A stretch of DNA of 64,000 nucleotides, from the NCBI GenBank assembly GCA_902806565.1, contig CADCXA010000030.1:62001-126000 (forward strand), given 5' to 3'. Below the pieces are notes generated by a model. It did not search any database, was not told the origin of the DNA, and saw nothing but the letters and a program-made list of their open reading frames with translations. Below are positions 24,901 to 37,117 of this stretch, one piece after another (position 1 is the first letter of the stretch; each line of letters starts with the position of its first letter). The position numbers and the translations under genes were made by a program. This DNA comes from Hypoxylon rubiginosum. Lineage: Eukaryota > Ascomycota > Sordariomycetes > Xylariales > Hypoxylaceae.

Positions 24901-26556
24901 ATGGCTTACGCTGATTTCATCCCGGAATCGTGGCCGTTCTCGGCTGGCACGACAGCCATTGTTATCATACTCGCCACATACTTCATCGCCTACCAGCTCT
25001 CTTCGCGGAAGGTCGATCCGCGAGAACCCACTGTCATTGTACCTATCATCCCGGTAGTTGGACATATCCTAGGCATGGCGTCGCTGGGAGGGAGGTACAT
25101 CAAGAATCTAGGGCTGCGCAATCGGAACCTGCCTATCTTCACCCTGCCGGTGCCCGCATCCCGGATCTACATCGTCGCGGACCCGTCGCTCGCGGCAGCG
25201 GTGCAGCGCGCGTCCAAGGTCCTGTCGTTTACGCCCATCATCCCCGAGGTCACCGAGAGGGTACTCGGCCTGGACAAGGCGACGATGGAGATCACGCGCA
25301 AGAACCTCGATCCCGGTCCTGGCGAGGAGCGCGGCTTTCTTGCCGATATACAGGACATGGTATACGCTTGGCTCGGCCCCGGCGACTACCTGGGCGAGCT
25401 CAGCTTGGAGGCTGCAAGGGAGATGAGAGACGAGATTGCCGCATATGCCGCCTCGAGCAGTGCCACCAGCAAACAGCCGACGGATCTGCTCAACTGGGTC
25501 CGGCATCTCGTCACCGTATCCACGGCAAAATACCTATACGGGCCCCAGAACCCGATCGCGCTGGACCCGGAGCTCGAAGGCGCCTTCTGGGACTTCGACC
25601 ACGGCCTCGGGTCGCTCCTCATGAACATCCTGCCGTCCATCACGGCGAGCCGGGCGTACGCGGGCCGGGAGAGGCTGTCGGCGGCGCTGCAGGCGTACCT
25701 GGAGAAGGGGCTCCACAGGACGGGGTCCAAGATCGTGCAGAGGCGCGTCGACATCGCGACGGAGCACGGCTGGACGCTGCCGGGCGTCGCGCGCGAGGAG
25801 CTGTCGTTCCTGTTCGCCGGCATCGTGAACGCGACGACGTCGACGTTCTGGCTCCTGACGCAGATCTACGCGGACCCGGAGCTCCTGGCCGCGGTGCGCG
25901 GAGAAGTCGAATCGATCCTCGAGCGGGAAGGGCCCAGCGACAGCAGCAGCAGCAGCAGCGGCGGCGGCGGCGGCAGGACCCGGCTCCGCATCGCCGACCT
26001 CAAGGACCGCTGCCCCGTGCTCGCGGCGGCGTACCGCGAGTGCCTGCGGCTGGGCTCCGACACGTACTCGACGCGGCTGGTCAAGGAGGACACGCTGCTG
26101 GCGAACCGGTACTTCTTGAAGAAGAACGCGGTGGTGCAGATCGCGGGCGGCGTCATCCACGCCGACAGGAGCATCTGGGGCGACGACGTCGACACGTTCA
26201 ACTACAGGCGCTTCCTCGACAGGCGGGAAGGAGGTAGCGGCGGCGGATCCGGAGCCAAGCAGCAGCAGCAGGGCGCCGCTCCGATCCACCCGGCGGCCTT
26301 CCGGGCCTTCGGCGGGGGAAAGACGCTGTGCCCTGGACGCCACTTCGCCATGCACGAGATCCTCGCGTTCGTGGCCCTCGTCGTGCTGCAGTTCGACGTG
26401 CAGCCCGCGCGCGGGGGGAGGATCGAGGTGCCCAGGAAGAACGACGGCGTCCTCCCGGTGCACATCCTGGAGCCCGTGAGCCCCGTGCAGGTGCTGATCT
26501 CGAAGCGTGCCGACGGGTTTGCGCGGGACGGGCTGGATGTTGAGTTTGTCATGTGA
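24901..26556 (+). CDS. Cytochrome P450, CYP7/CYP8-like class, intronless
   Basis: A single frame encodes 551 aa. A membrane anchor (about residues 16-36) is followed by VPIIPVVGHILGMASLG, the proline-rich hinge. Haem-binding loop: FRAFGGGKTLCPGRHFA with C477 as ligand; ExxR pair: ECLR. Helix I reads FAGIVNATTSTFW, with Asn-Ala where most P450s have an acid-Thr pair; this resembles the sterol 7-alpha-hydroxylase/prostacyclin-synthase-like (CYP7/CYP8) group, whose fungal members are mostly uncharacterised. Low-complexity Ser/Gly and Gln inserts lie between the helices. The gene is strongly GC-rich in its 3' half, unlike the flanking gaps. The start is the ATG directly before the anchor. Class assignment is from motif pattern only; the substrate is unknown. 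Confidence 0.88.
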   Translation: MAYADFIPESWPFSAGTTAIVIILATYFIAYQLSSRKVDPREPTVIVPIIPVVGHILGMASLGGRYIKNLGLRNRNLPIFTLPVPASRIYIVADPSLAAAVQRASKVLSFTPIIPEVTERVLGLDKATMEITRKNLDPGPGEERGFLADIQDMVYAWLGPGDYLGELSLEAAREMRDEIAAYAASSSATSKQPTDLLNWVRHLVTVSTAKYLYGPQNPIALDPELEGAFWDFDHGLGSLLMNILPSITASRAYAGRERLSAALQAYLEKGLHRTGSKIVQRRVDIATEHGWTLPGVAREELSFLFAGIVNATTSTFWLLTQIYADPELLAAVRGEVESILEREGPSDSSSSSSGGGGGRTRLRIADLKDRCPVLAAAYRECLRLGSDTYSTRLVKEDTLLANRYFLKKNAVVQIAGGVIHADRSIWGDDVDTFNYRRFLDRREGGSGGGSGAKQQQQGAAPIHPAAFRAFGGGKTLCPGRHFAMHEILAFVALVVLQFDVQPARGGRIEVPRKNDGVLPVHILEPVSPVQVLISKRADGFARDGLDVEFVM

Positions 26557-27898
26557 ATAGCTTTCTTTGGCCCTGCCCTGCTGGCCAGGGGGGGAGGGGG
26601 CTAGAGTTTGCGGGCGTGTTGTTCATAGGCAGCCGTGGTGATGATGAGTGTATCGATTATGTTGGGAGCATGTTCATCATAGGTGAAGTTGGTAAGGAGT
26701 TAGTACATAAGACACAATTCGTAATCGAGTCTGTTATGGGACAGCTTCGGTAGAGACTAGAGTTCAACTCTAGGCACCTAATTTTTTTTTTTCAATATTC
26801 ATCTCTAGGCATCTGCTCTTTCAATAGTAGGTACCCAGATAAGCGAGTCACGGCCTATTCAAGTTTTCTAGAATATGTGACTTGATAGCGGTGATGCGAT
26901 AGTGACTCGAAGTATTCAAACGAATGTCTGGACTCTGATAGTCATAGTCAATGTTTGCTAACAAATGCGTATAGAAACTTCACGCATAAAATATCATCGC
27001 AAGCTGTACCTTGGCTTCTCAACCGGCGACGTAGCCCTATGTATACCTAGGTATGAAGCTTAGGTGCACATGTGCCCAAGAGTGAGTGACGAGTTGGTGA
27101 TGCATCATGATACTTGGGCCCTTGGCAGAGGAACCTTATTGGCTCAGGGGAGCTGACGTTGCTAATGTGGCTTGTGCAACCAAGTCGACGTCTCTTTGTT
27201 GCGTAAGACTGTAAGATTGGTTGCACCGCAGCAGAAGGCAGACGCTGTTAAGTTCTAGAACTTCCAGGCTGCTACGCTGATAATACGCTAATAATACACT
27301 GAAGGCGCTGAAGATACAGGTGTCGAATTCTATTTACAGGCGAAGGCGAGGGCAAGTCAGGCAACGCTAAGTCAGGGCGCAAGTCAGGGTCTACAGGGTC
27401 TACAGGGTCTATTAGGTACCGACTTGGGGAGAGACAAGGAGACAAGGATCCACTCAAGCTCCCCCCAGCTCGTCCCCAATTGGTCTCTCCGTCTCTGTAG
27501 TCCCCAATCCCAATCCTAATCCGCAATCTGTACATCTGTACAGTTTTAAACAATACGAGGAACTCATCATCAGTCAGCCCATCATCAACAATTTCAACCT
27601 CTCAGAAATATTTCACGCTTGTTCGTTTGTTCATAACAATTTCTACTCACGCCCAACACAGCTTTCGTACCTGTATAAATCCCTCTTGCTAGCACTGAGC
27701 GCTACTACGAAATACTATTACGAGTGAACGAATTAATAGCTACGATCTATTGACTGGTATCCTTCCAGCCATCGCTATTCGAATCGCAAACCCGGCCGTT
27801 TATTCCGCCTTATTTGGTCGTCGTCAGCAGTTCAAGCTCCCGCACTTTTTTCTGCCTCTAGCAAGACTCCCCATCTCCGACTACCGGAAACTATCAAG
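26557..27898. other. Intergenic region with a 9-bp tandem repeat, then the TVP18 leader
   Basis: Nothing coding is supported. A triple CAGGGTCTA repeat lies at 27385-27411, and the palindromic ACCTAGGT occurs at 27047-27054. From about 27550 the sequence is C/T-rich, consistent with promoter and leader of TVP18. Confidence 0.4.
27385..27411. repeat. Three perfect copies of a 9-mer (CAGGGTCTA)
   Basis: Three exact head-to-tail copies follow a looser set of AAGTCAGGG units (27353-27390). It lies 490 bases upstream of the TVP18 start. Confidence 0.85.
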
Positions 27899-28748
27899 AT
27901 GTCGCTCAAGGAAGAGTTTGCGACAAGGAACTTCAGTAAGTCGCCCGGGCATCATCCGTCAGACTCGAGTGGTGCAGCCTCGTTGTATGTGTATGGAGTA
28001 AGTGGCTAACAACGGCGCAATTAGGTATCTACGGACAATGGTAAGTCTCAAGAACATCTACCTAAGCTCTTTGCGACATCATCCGCATCGATGCCATCCA
28101 CGTACAAGATGCTGCCGTTATGCCGATTACGCCGAATTACCTGCGTTTCGTCTTCTAGCCATTCCCAAGACACATACATACATGTCATGTTCAAGTTTTC
28201 TTCGACAATGGATCTAGTTTATGAACGAGGCATCGATTTTAATTGCAATAGCTAACTTGTCTTCCCTCGGATTAGGCTTGGAATCCTGTCCATGATCCTA
28301 TGCTTCGCCCTGGGCATTGCCAACCTCTTTAACCTCTTCCACGTCCTCCTGATTATCTTCGCCATCTTAGCCCTGTAAGTTTGACTCGCCCTTAAAAATC
28401 CAGACAGCAGATAGACCCAGAAGCTAACCTTGGCTCTTGTTAAATAGCGTATCCTGCTTCGTCATCCTCTTCATCGAAGTCCCGCTCCTGCTCCGAATCT
28501 GCCCTACTTCGGCCTCGTTCGACGCCGCGATCCGCCGGGTCTCCACGAACTACATGCGCGCCGCCACGTACGCCGGCATGGCCATCATCCAATGGCTTAG
28601 CATCGTCGTCACCGCCAGCAGCCTGATCGCCGCCGCCGTCGTCCTGACTTTCACCGCCGCCTGCTATGCCGCCGCCGGCATCAAGGGCCAGGCCTTCGTC
28701 GGAAGCAAGACGCTGGGCGGCGCGGGCGTGGCGCAGATGATCGTATAA
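27899..28748 (+). CDS. TVP18: Golgi membrane protein Tvp18, four exons including a 16-nt exon
   Basis: Exons are 27899-27935, 28025-28040, 28276-28374 and 28448-28748, giving 150 aa, the usual length of the family. The spliced start reads MSLKEEFATRNFS-IYGQW-LGILSMILCFALG, which is diagnostic for Tvp18. Four hydrophobic segments are visible (about residues 20-38, 40-60, 83-101 and 104-125). The yeast protein is found in late Golgi vesicles with Tvp23 and Yip1-type factors; its precise role is poorly known. Exon 2 is only 16 nt yet is needed for the conserved IYGQW sequence, and both flanking introns (89 and 235 nt) have GT-AG ends. The gene is easy to miss because two-thirds of its first 480 bases are intron. 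Confidence 0.92.
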
Positions 28749-31700
28749 GCGTGGTCCGCAGACGCGAAAGCTGACAGGCCGGAAGGCTAAGGAAAACCTT
28801 TGGGCGTATTCAACTCTTGCGAAGGGATGGGCTTATGACGAGAGGGAGGTTTCTTGGTCGCCACGAATTGACGAGTATCAGTTGTTCCCCCCGAAAAAAG
28901 GAGTGGCGCCTCGTACGGGGAGGAAGTGTACGTGGCTTTTTGGTCTTGTTTGCCTAGGTACGCAGTGGAAAAAGGGAAGGGGGACTTACATTATCTTTTG
29001 ATCTTTTTGGGGGGTTACGGCGTAATGGAAATATGATGCGAGTCAGACGGGCTGCGGATTGTTACTTGTTATTGTCTCTTTTAAACACTGCATCCAGAAT
29101 GGAAGAGATACCCCAATCTGGTGCTGGTCATCGTTGAATCGCACAGCCAATGAGTTCTTGCATATCAACTACGATCCTATAAAGTGACAGCGACGTCTAT
29201 TACATGTGTAGTAGAACGTCAGACTGCTAATCTGCTTCAGGGGTAAATTATCAGATCTATAGTAATCTAGGGTGTAGTAATGTTCGTGATTCGTGGCTCA
29301 ATATTGGCGGCTACTTCATTAACAACGCTAGTCTCTATCGTACACCTAAGGTGAGCTGGTGAGTTGATGAGTTTCTGGTAGTGCTATCGTAATAGAAGAA
29401 TGACGATCCCACGCAATTCTAGAGCGGGCGATCAGCAAGTCTAGAAACTAGAGATCTAGTATATTTCTCCAGCGTCATGGTATGTATTCCCACATACCCA
29501 CAGCGATATTTGCACATCATGACAATAACCCCTAGAGAATCGATGAATTCATCTCGTCAACTTATTATTGGCCTAAACGAGTAGCTACTAGACTACTACT
29601 ACATATGTAAGCCTCGACGGCTTCGTTAGATCCTGAACTCAATCGAGACTTCCGACGGCTCGGTTAGGGTTTATACGTATAAGCCCCAAGGTCCCAATCC
29701 GGTAGCTTCGGAGAAGAAGAAGAACAAGAAGGAGAAGAAGATTCCCAACATTGACTTTCGGGGGACGGGTAAAAAGGCACGAAGCTGCGTAACGAAACCA
29801 ATGCTACCAATGCCGGCATTCGACAGAGAGGTTCGATCGGAAGCAGGCGAGAGCTTGGAGAGAGAACCTGTCTACGAATACTACGTTAGGTAAGGTACAT
29901 ATTCGGTGTTATATGTAGATGCAGGCCAAGACCGTGGGGAAAGATGTCACATGCCGTCATTGCTACTACGCATTATCCAATATGTTTTTGTAAAGGGGTA
30001 GATTTAGTGAGATCGTGATCTTTCACGATGTTTCGTTTTGTAACAGGTGCCTTCACTTTCTACCCCTAATTTCCAAGTGAGTTAAGTAGGTAGAAAGAGA
30101 GAAGGGGAAAAAATAAAAATAAAAACAAAAATTTCAAACTTCCCGAAAGTCCATGAGGCCTCGTCTCTTATCCCGAGAATTATAGTAGTTGTATTCCGTA
30201 GTAGCAGCTGGATACCCAACTTACCGAATCTTGGGTACAACAGGTATCCATACATATATACAAGAAGGACTGCCGTCCCTTGCGCCTTACATAATGCAAT
30301 GCAGTGAGGTCCACGGAGCGGGGGGAAGGGGGATTGTGGGATGGATAGTCGAGGCGTGACCACGACGATTGCTTCGATGGCGCTTTCGATGACACCTCGT
30401 TCTGGCCTACCACGTCTGGGATACGGGGATCTCGGGGTCCCTTCACGATCCTTCTCTCCTTTTTTCTTCTCTTTCTTTTCTTCGCTGTCATGGGGTTAAA
30501 AGCAGTCTCGGGTTTCACGGTAGCACATCGGTCTTGCTGGATTTACTCGATCTGGTGTTCCGAACAGGAGTTTTTCGCTGGACGGAGTTTGATGCCGATA
30601 GGTGAAGGAAGTAAGTAGCTGGAGAGAAATTCCGTGTATGTATTAATATTACTATAATACTGTTATGGGAACTGGAACTGGAACTGGAAATGGAACTGGG
30701 TAATACGGCGCAAAATAGATCTACTATGGTTATAGCTACAAGGTAGGTAAATCGCAGAGCGGAGTATAAGCGTTACAATACTCTGTACTACACATGCATG
30801 TAATAAAAAGTTCGAGCCTGAGGTCCTTTTTATTCTTTTCCAAGGGGACTATTCTTCGGACGGCGGTTAGTCTTGCCCTTTCTATTCACCGCAAAACCCC
30901 TGACGCACTATAATGGTCTTCTGCCCGTACACATACCTATTCATAGCCTGTCTGCCCGTCTATATCCTTACCCATACAATCAGCTGACTGCCCGTTTTTG
31001 AGGGCTAACATGGATTGCGGAATAGTCGAGAGTCGGGGTGGATATGGTGTAGTACTTTTTAGTCTAGCGTACCGTAGCTTTTATGTACTATGTAGCTCGC
31101 ATGATGATGAGGCTGATGATGCACTTGACGAAATACCTTGTGTTTTCTTTTTCGTCTCACTTTACGGCAACGATACTGTATTATCAGATTATACGGGGCA
31201 GACGGGGTACGCCTCTTTTATACCTGTTGTATTGTATTGTACCTGTCTACCTCTGCCCTCAAAGTTCTAAAGCCCCTAGCCCCTCAAAATGAAGACAGAA
31301 GGTGATAATAAACGACTCGTGAAGCATTTCTAATTATTCGTTGCCTATCATTCCTCGCTGCTACCTTCCTACCTCGCGGTCGCCTTCGGAATTATAATAA
31401 AAAATGTTTTCAAGTCATGAGGGATCATAAGGGATCGCCTCTTTTCAGAATTACCGCTATACGGTTATGGCCATGTACCTACAAGTACGTTCCCAATTCT
31501 TTTTTTTACCGGTATCCGGTATCACTTGCAGCGAGAACCCCATCTAGATGCTTGCGTCGAATGGAGACGCTAAAAGGGAATCCGTTGAGAAGGGGGGTAC
31601 TGTATGTACAATTACACGCCAGTCTGCCAGCCTACTACGTACACGTATCGTATTGACATATTGGAGATTTACGATTGGCCAGCGGTTACTTCAGACCGCT

Positions 31701-33613
31701 TGTAGAAATTCAAAAAGTCAACCTACTGTACCTGGCCCGCTTGGTACTTGAGATGGTATCGAGATGGCCGGATGGATACCCGTACCTTCAATGTACATTA
31801 GGATTCTTCTTAGGTGTACGTAGGTGTACCTAAAACGTACCCCTCCATCATCTTGGGAAGAATTCGGTACGTGCGGGGTACCTGGGATGGGAGTTTCACG
31901 AGCACGAATTGTCCGAACTTCTCAACGTCCAAAGACCAACATGATACATCCCTGTCCCGGGGGTGAGTTACTGGTAGCTAATAGAAATCAAGATTATTCC
32001 ATGACATCGCTAAATGGCGAGATAGCTTTTCTGGCTTCAGGTACTGTGCTGTTAAACGGAACCCTAAAGCAGAAAACCTGCCCAGGTGCCTCTTATTAAA
32101 CTGACAACACGCATTAGGCATTAAGTATACGGGTTATAGGCAGGCTAAGGCTATGGCTATGGCTGTGGACAAGGTATTTAAGTCATCCAGGTCCCTCTTG
32201 GTTTTCATCATCGTGACTTTTGGTTATCGAATCGAAACCGACTGACTTGTCCTACAACACACACGTTCCCAATTTTGCAACATATTTAAAAAAGGGGATC
32301 CCTTTGTTCATTCAGGAACCACATTTTTGCTTGCGCAATCGAAAAAAAAAAAAAGCTTACCCGTTGTAATTATTCATTAACTGTTAAATCAGATCGACAT
32401 TTACATCACCGTTTATCGAAAAGAATATTTTTAATTCCCGAAAGCTTCTTGTTCTTCTTGTTCTTCTTCTTCTTGATTCGGACAATCTACACAGCCGTAT
32501 CACTACCAGCCGCCAAGTGAAATCGAGACAGCCCCAAGTTCTTCAGTTCGTCCCTAGTCCTGGAGACTGACCGAGTCTTACCTGCATTACCGACCAACCA
32601 ATCAACCAGCCACCGTGTAAGTAACCCGGAAACGCAGCTTTTGGAGAACCCCCCCTCCATCATTGAAACCTACATTGCTTTGCTTCCCTTTGTTAAGCGC
32701 TTCGTCTTCCACTCTTATACCTGAATAAGCCAGCGGAACAGCCACCTTGCCAACTCCATCTATATAGGGGTATTTGGGAATTGACAAACACCGTTTAAAT
32801 TCATCCCCAGGGGTTTCTTGTCAGCAAGAGACAGGAAATAGTAAACCTACTGTCCCAATGGCGCTCTAACAAGAAGAGCGTGGCTCTACTGCCGTTGTCC
32901 GTTTGCGTTTGCCCTGATTCTAAGGAGTTACTACTGTCATCACTCCTGCTATTAAGACATTTCCGTTTTATCGACATTCCCCTACCTCTTTACCGGCTTA
33001 TCACTGCAGCCTCCTATCTTCATACATATCCTTTATCTCTTCACCGCATGACTTGACAGGGGACCAGATCTAACGATCGACTAGACAAGCTTGGGGAATT
33101 GGTCTGGCTTAGTGTATCTGATAACCTCGATCCACTACCGACAATCCTCAGATCAGCCTATCCGAAAAACCCACGAGGTCTCTTACTGCATTGTTAGCCC
33201 GTTGGCTTTGCACAATCCGATTTGAAGTTTGCTGGCATTTATGCGGTACGTATGTCCATACATAGTACATGAGCCTGCAGCGTTTTATCCCATGTGGGTT
33301 GCGTGACATGATCTGGGCTTGGGCTGTCTGGGTGGGCACTCGAAAAAATATTTTGCTGTTGGCATTGTCACTCCAGCAAACCCGATACTTGAGATGTATC
33401 AGAGGATATAGTCCTCACCTAACTCGTCATCACTCCTCTCCCCTATTCATTCTTGCAGCTGGCCTTTTCCTCGTCTAATTATTCTTCTCCTTCTTCTTGC
33501 TAACACCTTTATCCCATCTACATAGGCCATATTCCTACCGACCGCATATCAATCGTAACCTTTTCGAGCATTTAAGCTAGCAACAATAGTATTTTCTGGC
33601 TGCTTTGTTTAAT
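28749..33613. other. 4.9-kb stretch without a recognisable gene
   Basis: No frame above about 110 codons exists and none shows a domain, a signal peptide or a good splice partner. Contents seen: purine-rich GAAGAAGAA tract (29711-29741), GGAACT tandem repeat (30667-30700), poly-A (32341-32354), pyrimidine TTC tract (32444-32476) and C/T-rich sequence before the next gene. It may include the long leader of the Aim21-like gene or noncoding transcripts. Confidence 0.4.
30667..30700. repeat. GGAACT hexamer tandem repeat
   Basis: Five copies of GGAACT, one of them changed to GGAAAT, stand head to tail in gene-free sequence. Confidence 0.85.
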
Positions 33614-36481
33614 ATGTCTGCCGCCACCATGCCATCGGCTCCGGTTATTCCTCCCCGGCCCACGAGGGGTCAAGAGAAGGACAATGGAATGCCTGCGCCT
33701 GCGATTCCCCCTCGTCCTACTAATCGTCGGTTGAACCGATCTGTCTCTCCCAACCCAGGCCGATTTGCTCCTTCTCCCTTGAACGAGAGCCCTTTCAACC
33801 AGAAAAGCCCCCGCGGCGCTCGGAACAGTCAGACTCATCTTGGAGAGGAGTTGGAGCGACCTGTCAGCGTCGAGATGCCCAACGTCGGTGAGGAAGGCCG
33901 GGAATACGCCGCGGCTATCGAGGAGTTGAGCTCGTCACCAGAAGTGAGCCGTCGGTCGTCTACTTCCCCCGAGCAAACTCGCACTATTGGCGAGGATATC
34001 AAGTTATATGCTCCCAAACCGACGATGCCTGCTCAAAGCGCTAAGCAGCGAGTTGCCGCGGTTACTCGTACCGACTCTGAAAGGGCCGCTGCTTTCGGCA
34101 TCGGGCGCCCTTCGTACGAGAATCAGGAATTTCCAGGCCGCAGCCTAAAGAAGAAGGCTAGCACCACTAGCCAGCTTTCCCACCAGAGCGAGACTTTTAC
34201 CGAGGATGAGCATGGCATTCCTGAGATCGGACAACGTGTCCCTATGTTAGCCAATGCCGGCGATGTCCAAGCACCCTCACCAGCGCCGACAAGAACTACT
34301 AGTACCGACGGAATAAGGCCCGTGCGACACCATACCAGAAAGACCAGCTCTCGAGGCGGGTTTGGAGATCTTCCGTCTGACGTATACGGTCTCCATGGCC
34401 ACGGCGTTGCATCTACCGATAAGCTTGACAAGGCTTACTACGAGAAACATCCCGAGATCCTGCAGAAAGAACGATACAAGAAGCTTCACGAGCGTGTTCA
34501 CGACTACTCGATGAGCAGTGAGGATCTCAACAAGATCGTTCGAGATACGGCCAGCCGCGGGGCTGGTTTTGGTAACGCAAACTGCCAGCAAACTTTGGAG
34601 TGTTTCTAACCAATTATTATAGGTACATCGGCTGATTACGTCGGAACTCCGAGTGAGCAGGTCGGCTACCGCGCCGCCGACGAATATACCATGCGTATAT
34701 CTCGGCCGCCATCCGCTGCGCCCACAACCCTCACATCGCCCTTAAAGTCTAGCTTCACAGGACCTGAGGTGGGCGATGATAATGTTGAGGAGGTCACTAA
34801 AGATGATGATGGTGTGATTCACGTTGACGAACCAGACCGACGTAAGGGATTCGCCAAGTTCGGCGATGAGAAATCTGCTGAGGGCGAAGACACTGAAGAG
34901 TCACGTACCCATCCCATTCTAGCCCCTGACGAGGTAGCCAAGGACCCGTCGCCGTACCAGCTCCACCCCGCCGTGGAACCTCCACGAGAACGTCGTGGCA
35001 GCTCGTTCGAAATGGAAGAGCCCAAGAGTCGCCCCACAAGTAGACCTGCTAGCGTGTACAGCCCTCCGCCCCCTGATATGCATTCGACACCCTTGGACGA
35101 CGTTGAAGAGTATGAGCCCTTATTCCCGGAAGACGAGAAGAGCGGTAAGAAGCCTATGACCCAGGCTGAGAAACTAAAGGAGTTTCGTCAGAGGTTCCCG
35201 AGCAGGGACATTTGGGAGGATGCCCCCAACAGTGTGCATTCCACCGCAGAAGTCTCAACGCCGGATCTATTAGAAGCTAGCCAGAAAGGTCGAGGCCCAA
35301 TCTTGGACGTGCCTCCACGAGACGGCGACGAAACGCCAGCGCATGCCTTCGCACGCAAGCAAGAGGAACTTGCCGAAAAAGAAGCCGTCACCCCTGACAG
35401 CTTTTTGTACCGCCAGCAGAAGCCCCCGTCGTGGGTTGGGCACCAGCCGCACCTAGCCAAGGAGATTCAGTCTCGACCTAACTTGACAGCTCATAGGTTC
35501 CCAAGTCGAGATGTCTGGGAAGACACTCCTGACTCTCTGCAGTTCACCGCCACAGTTTCCACTCCTGAGGCCACTGAGGAGACACAAACGGAAGAGGCGG
35601 AAAAGTCGGCCACCGAACAACCATTCCAGAAGCCTACGATAAGTACGAAGCCAAAGAGGCAAGGGTCTGGGGATGACAAGCCTGCTGTCCCCGGTCGTCC
35701 AAAGCCTCAGATTCCTACTCGCCCTTCAAAACCGGCTGCAGAATCTAAGGGACCTGAGCCAGCAGCGAAGCCGAAGCCCGCGGTTCCCGCAAGGCCAGCT
35801 GGGGGGAAGATTGCTGCGTTGCAAGCAGGATTTATGTCGGATCTCAACAACCGCCTCAAATTAGGCCCTCAAGCCCCTAAGAAGGAAGAGCCTCCGACCC
35901 AAGAACCCGCGGAAGAAAAGGAGAAGGTCCCGTTGTCTGATGCTAGGAAAAGTCGCGCGCGGGGTCCCCAGCGACGAGCCCCCACCAAGACATCGAGTTC
36001 AGGTGGTGCGGAATCCGGTCCTCCCCCTGTGTCTAACGGCAAACCGGTTCTCAGTTTCTCAATAACTCGCACCTTATTTAGCATTGACGAAGAGGGTACC
36101 ATGTTAGTAGACAACTCTGGGCCCCAGGCGCCGTCAGTAGTAGAGATCAAGCCTGAGGAAACCAAACCCGAGGAGACTAAGACCGAAGAGCCCACGAGTG
36201 AAGAACCGAAGGAAGCCCAACCGCAAGCGCCATCAGAACAGGAAAAGTCCGAGGCTATATCTGAAGAGAAATCAGAGATTAAGTCGGAAAGCAAGTCAAC
36301 TGACTCTAAACCGGAATTAAACCTGAACGAGACGACGAGCGAAACGAAACCAACGGAAGAAACCAAGACACTCGCTACTAACACGGCTGGCGAGTCCATA
36401 TTAGAAGAGACTATCGAGAAAAAGCCGGCTGGAGACCAAGTAGAGGAGGTCGAAAAGATTGAGGACAAGGTGGAAGAATGA
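33614..36481 (+). CDS. AIM21: Aim21-like actin-patch regulatory protein, two exons
   Basis: Exons are 33614-34571 and 34623-36481 (938 aa); the 51-nt intron has a TTCTAAC branch site and the join reads GAGFG-TSADYVGTP. The protein is highly disordered, with many Pro-rich SH3 ligands at the N-terminus (PVIPPRPTR, PAIPPRPTN) and again near residues 650-690 (PGRPKPQIPTRP). The segments APKPTMPAQSAKQRVAAVTR and IPEIGQRVP...AGDVQAPSP are typical of the fungal Aim21 family. In yeast, Aim21 with Tda2 binds capping protein and tunes actin assembly at endocytic patches. A 30-residue motif with RFPSRDxWEDxPxS occurs twice (bases about 35188-35280 and 35494-35586). The tail is Glu/Lys/Thr-rich. A second in-frame ATG at 33629 has a better start context (GCCACCATG). 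Confidence 0.85.
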
Positions 36482-37117
36482 TGATATGACTACCATGTAA
36501 CCCGTAAGGGGGATGTGCGAGCCCGTTGTGTTTCAGTTCCAGTTCATTCCACATTTCCTTTTTCCATCGAGGAGGTGGTGCGAAGTGGTTTTGGTTACAA
36601 GGGGGGATACTATTAAGTTTGCAAGCGACCCGTGAAAATGCGATACGAAGAAGAAAAAGAGTAGCAGAAAACTGCAAACCCGTAGGATCGTGGCACATCT
36701 GTCTGATGTCGCTCAAGTCATATCTCAGCGTCTTTCGTTTCCCTCACCCACCCATTCTCCATTCCTTTTTCACTCTTCTCCCACGACTTGGACTATTGTA
36801 GGCTTTGTTCGTCAATTGAACATAGACAGATTCATTATTAAAAAAAAAAAGCGTTTGGCCTAGATAGCCTCTATTCAGAAATGAATGATATTTCACTGAC
36901 TACGTGTTTCAAGTATGTAAATTTTAGTCTAGATATCTACCATGTAAGTAGGTAGGTACAATACATTCTAGGAACTCGTCCCATCTACTCTCAAAGTTGA
37001 GGATAAAATATATTTTTGATATATCTTATATTCCACTCTACCTACAGCTCTAGGCTACCAACGTCCAAGCCGGCTCTCACAACGAGCCCCCCCGCCTGAT
37101 CCCAGCCGCCGTACCAG
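36482..37117. other. 3' intergenic region between convergent Aim21-like and GH62 genes
   Basis: No ORF is supported. A poly-A run (36840-36850) and AT-rich sequence at 36880-37040 fit facing 3' untranslated regions. Confidence 0.4.

Noticed and set aside
25534..26463. 309-codon antisense ORF inside the second P450
   Set aside because: GC-rich coding sequence lacks stops in other frames; the protein is Arg/Pro/Glu-rich noise, while the plus frame has a complete P450.
18778..26556. A complete secondary-metabolite gene cluster
   Set aside because: Two P450s alone are present; no synthase, cyclase, transporter or pathway regulator was found in the window.
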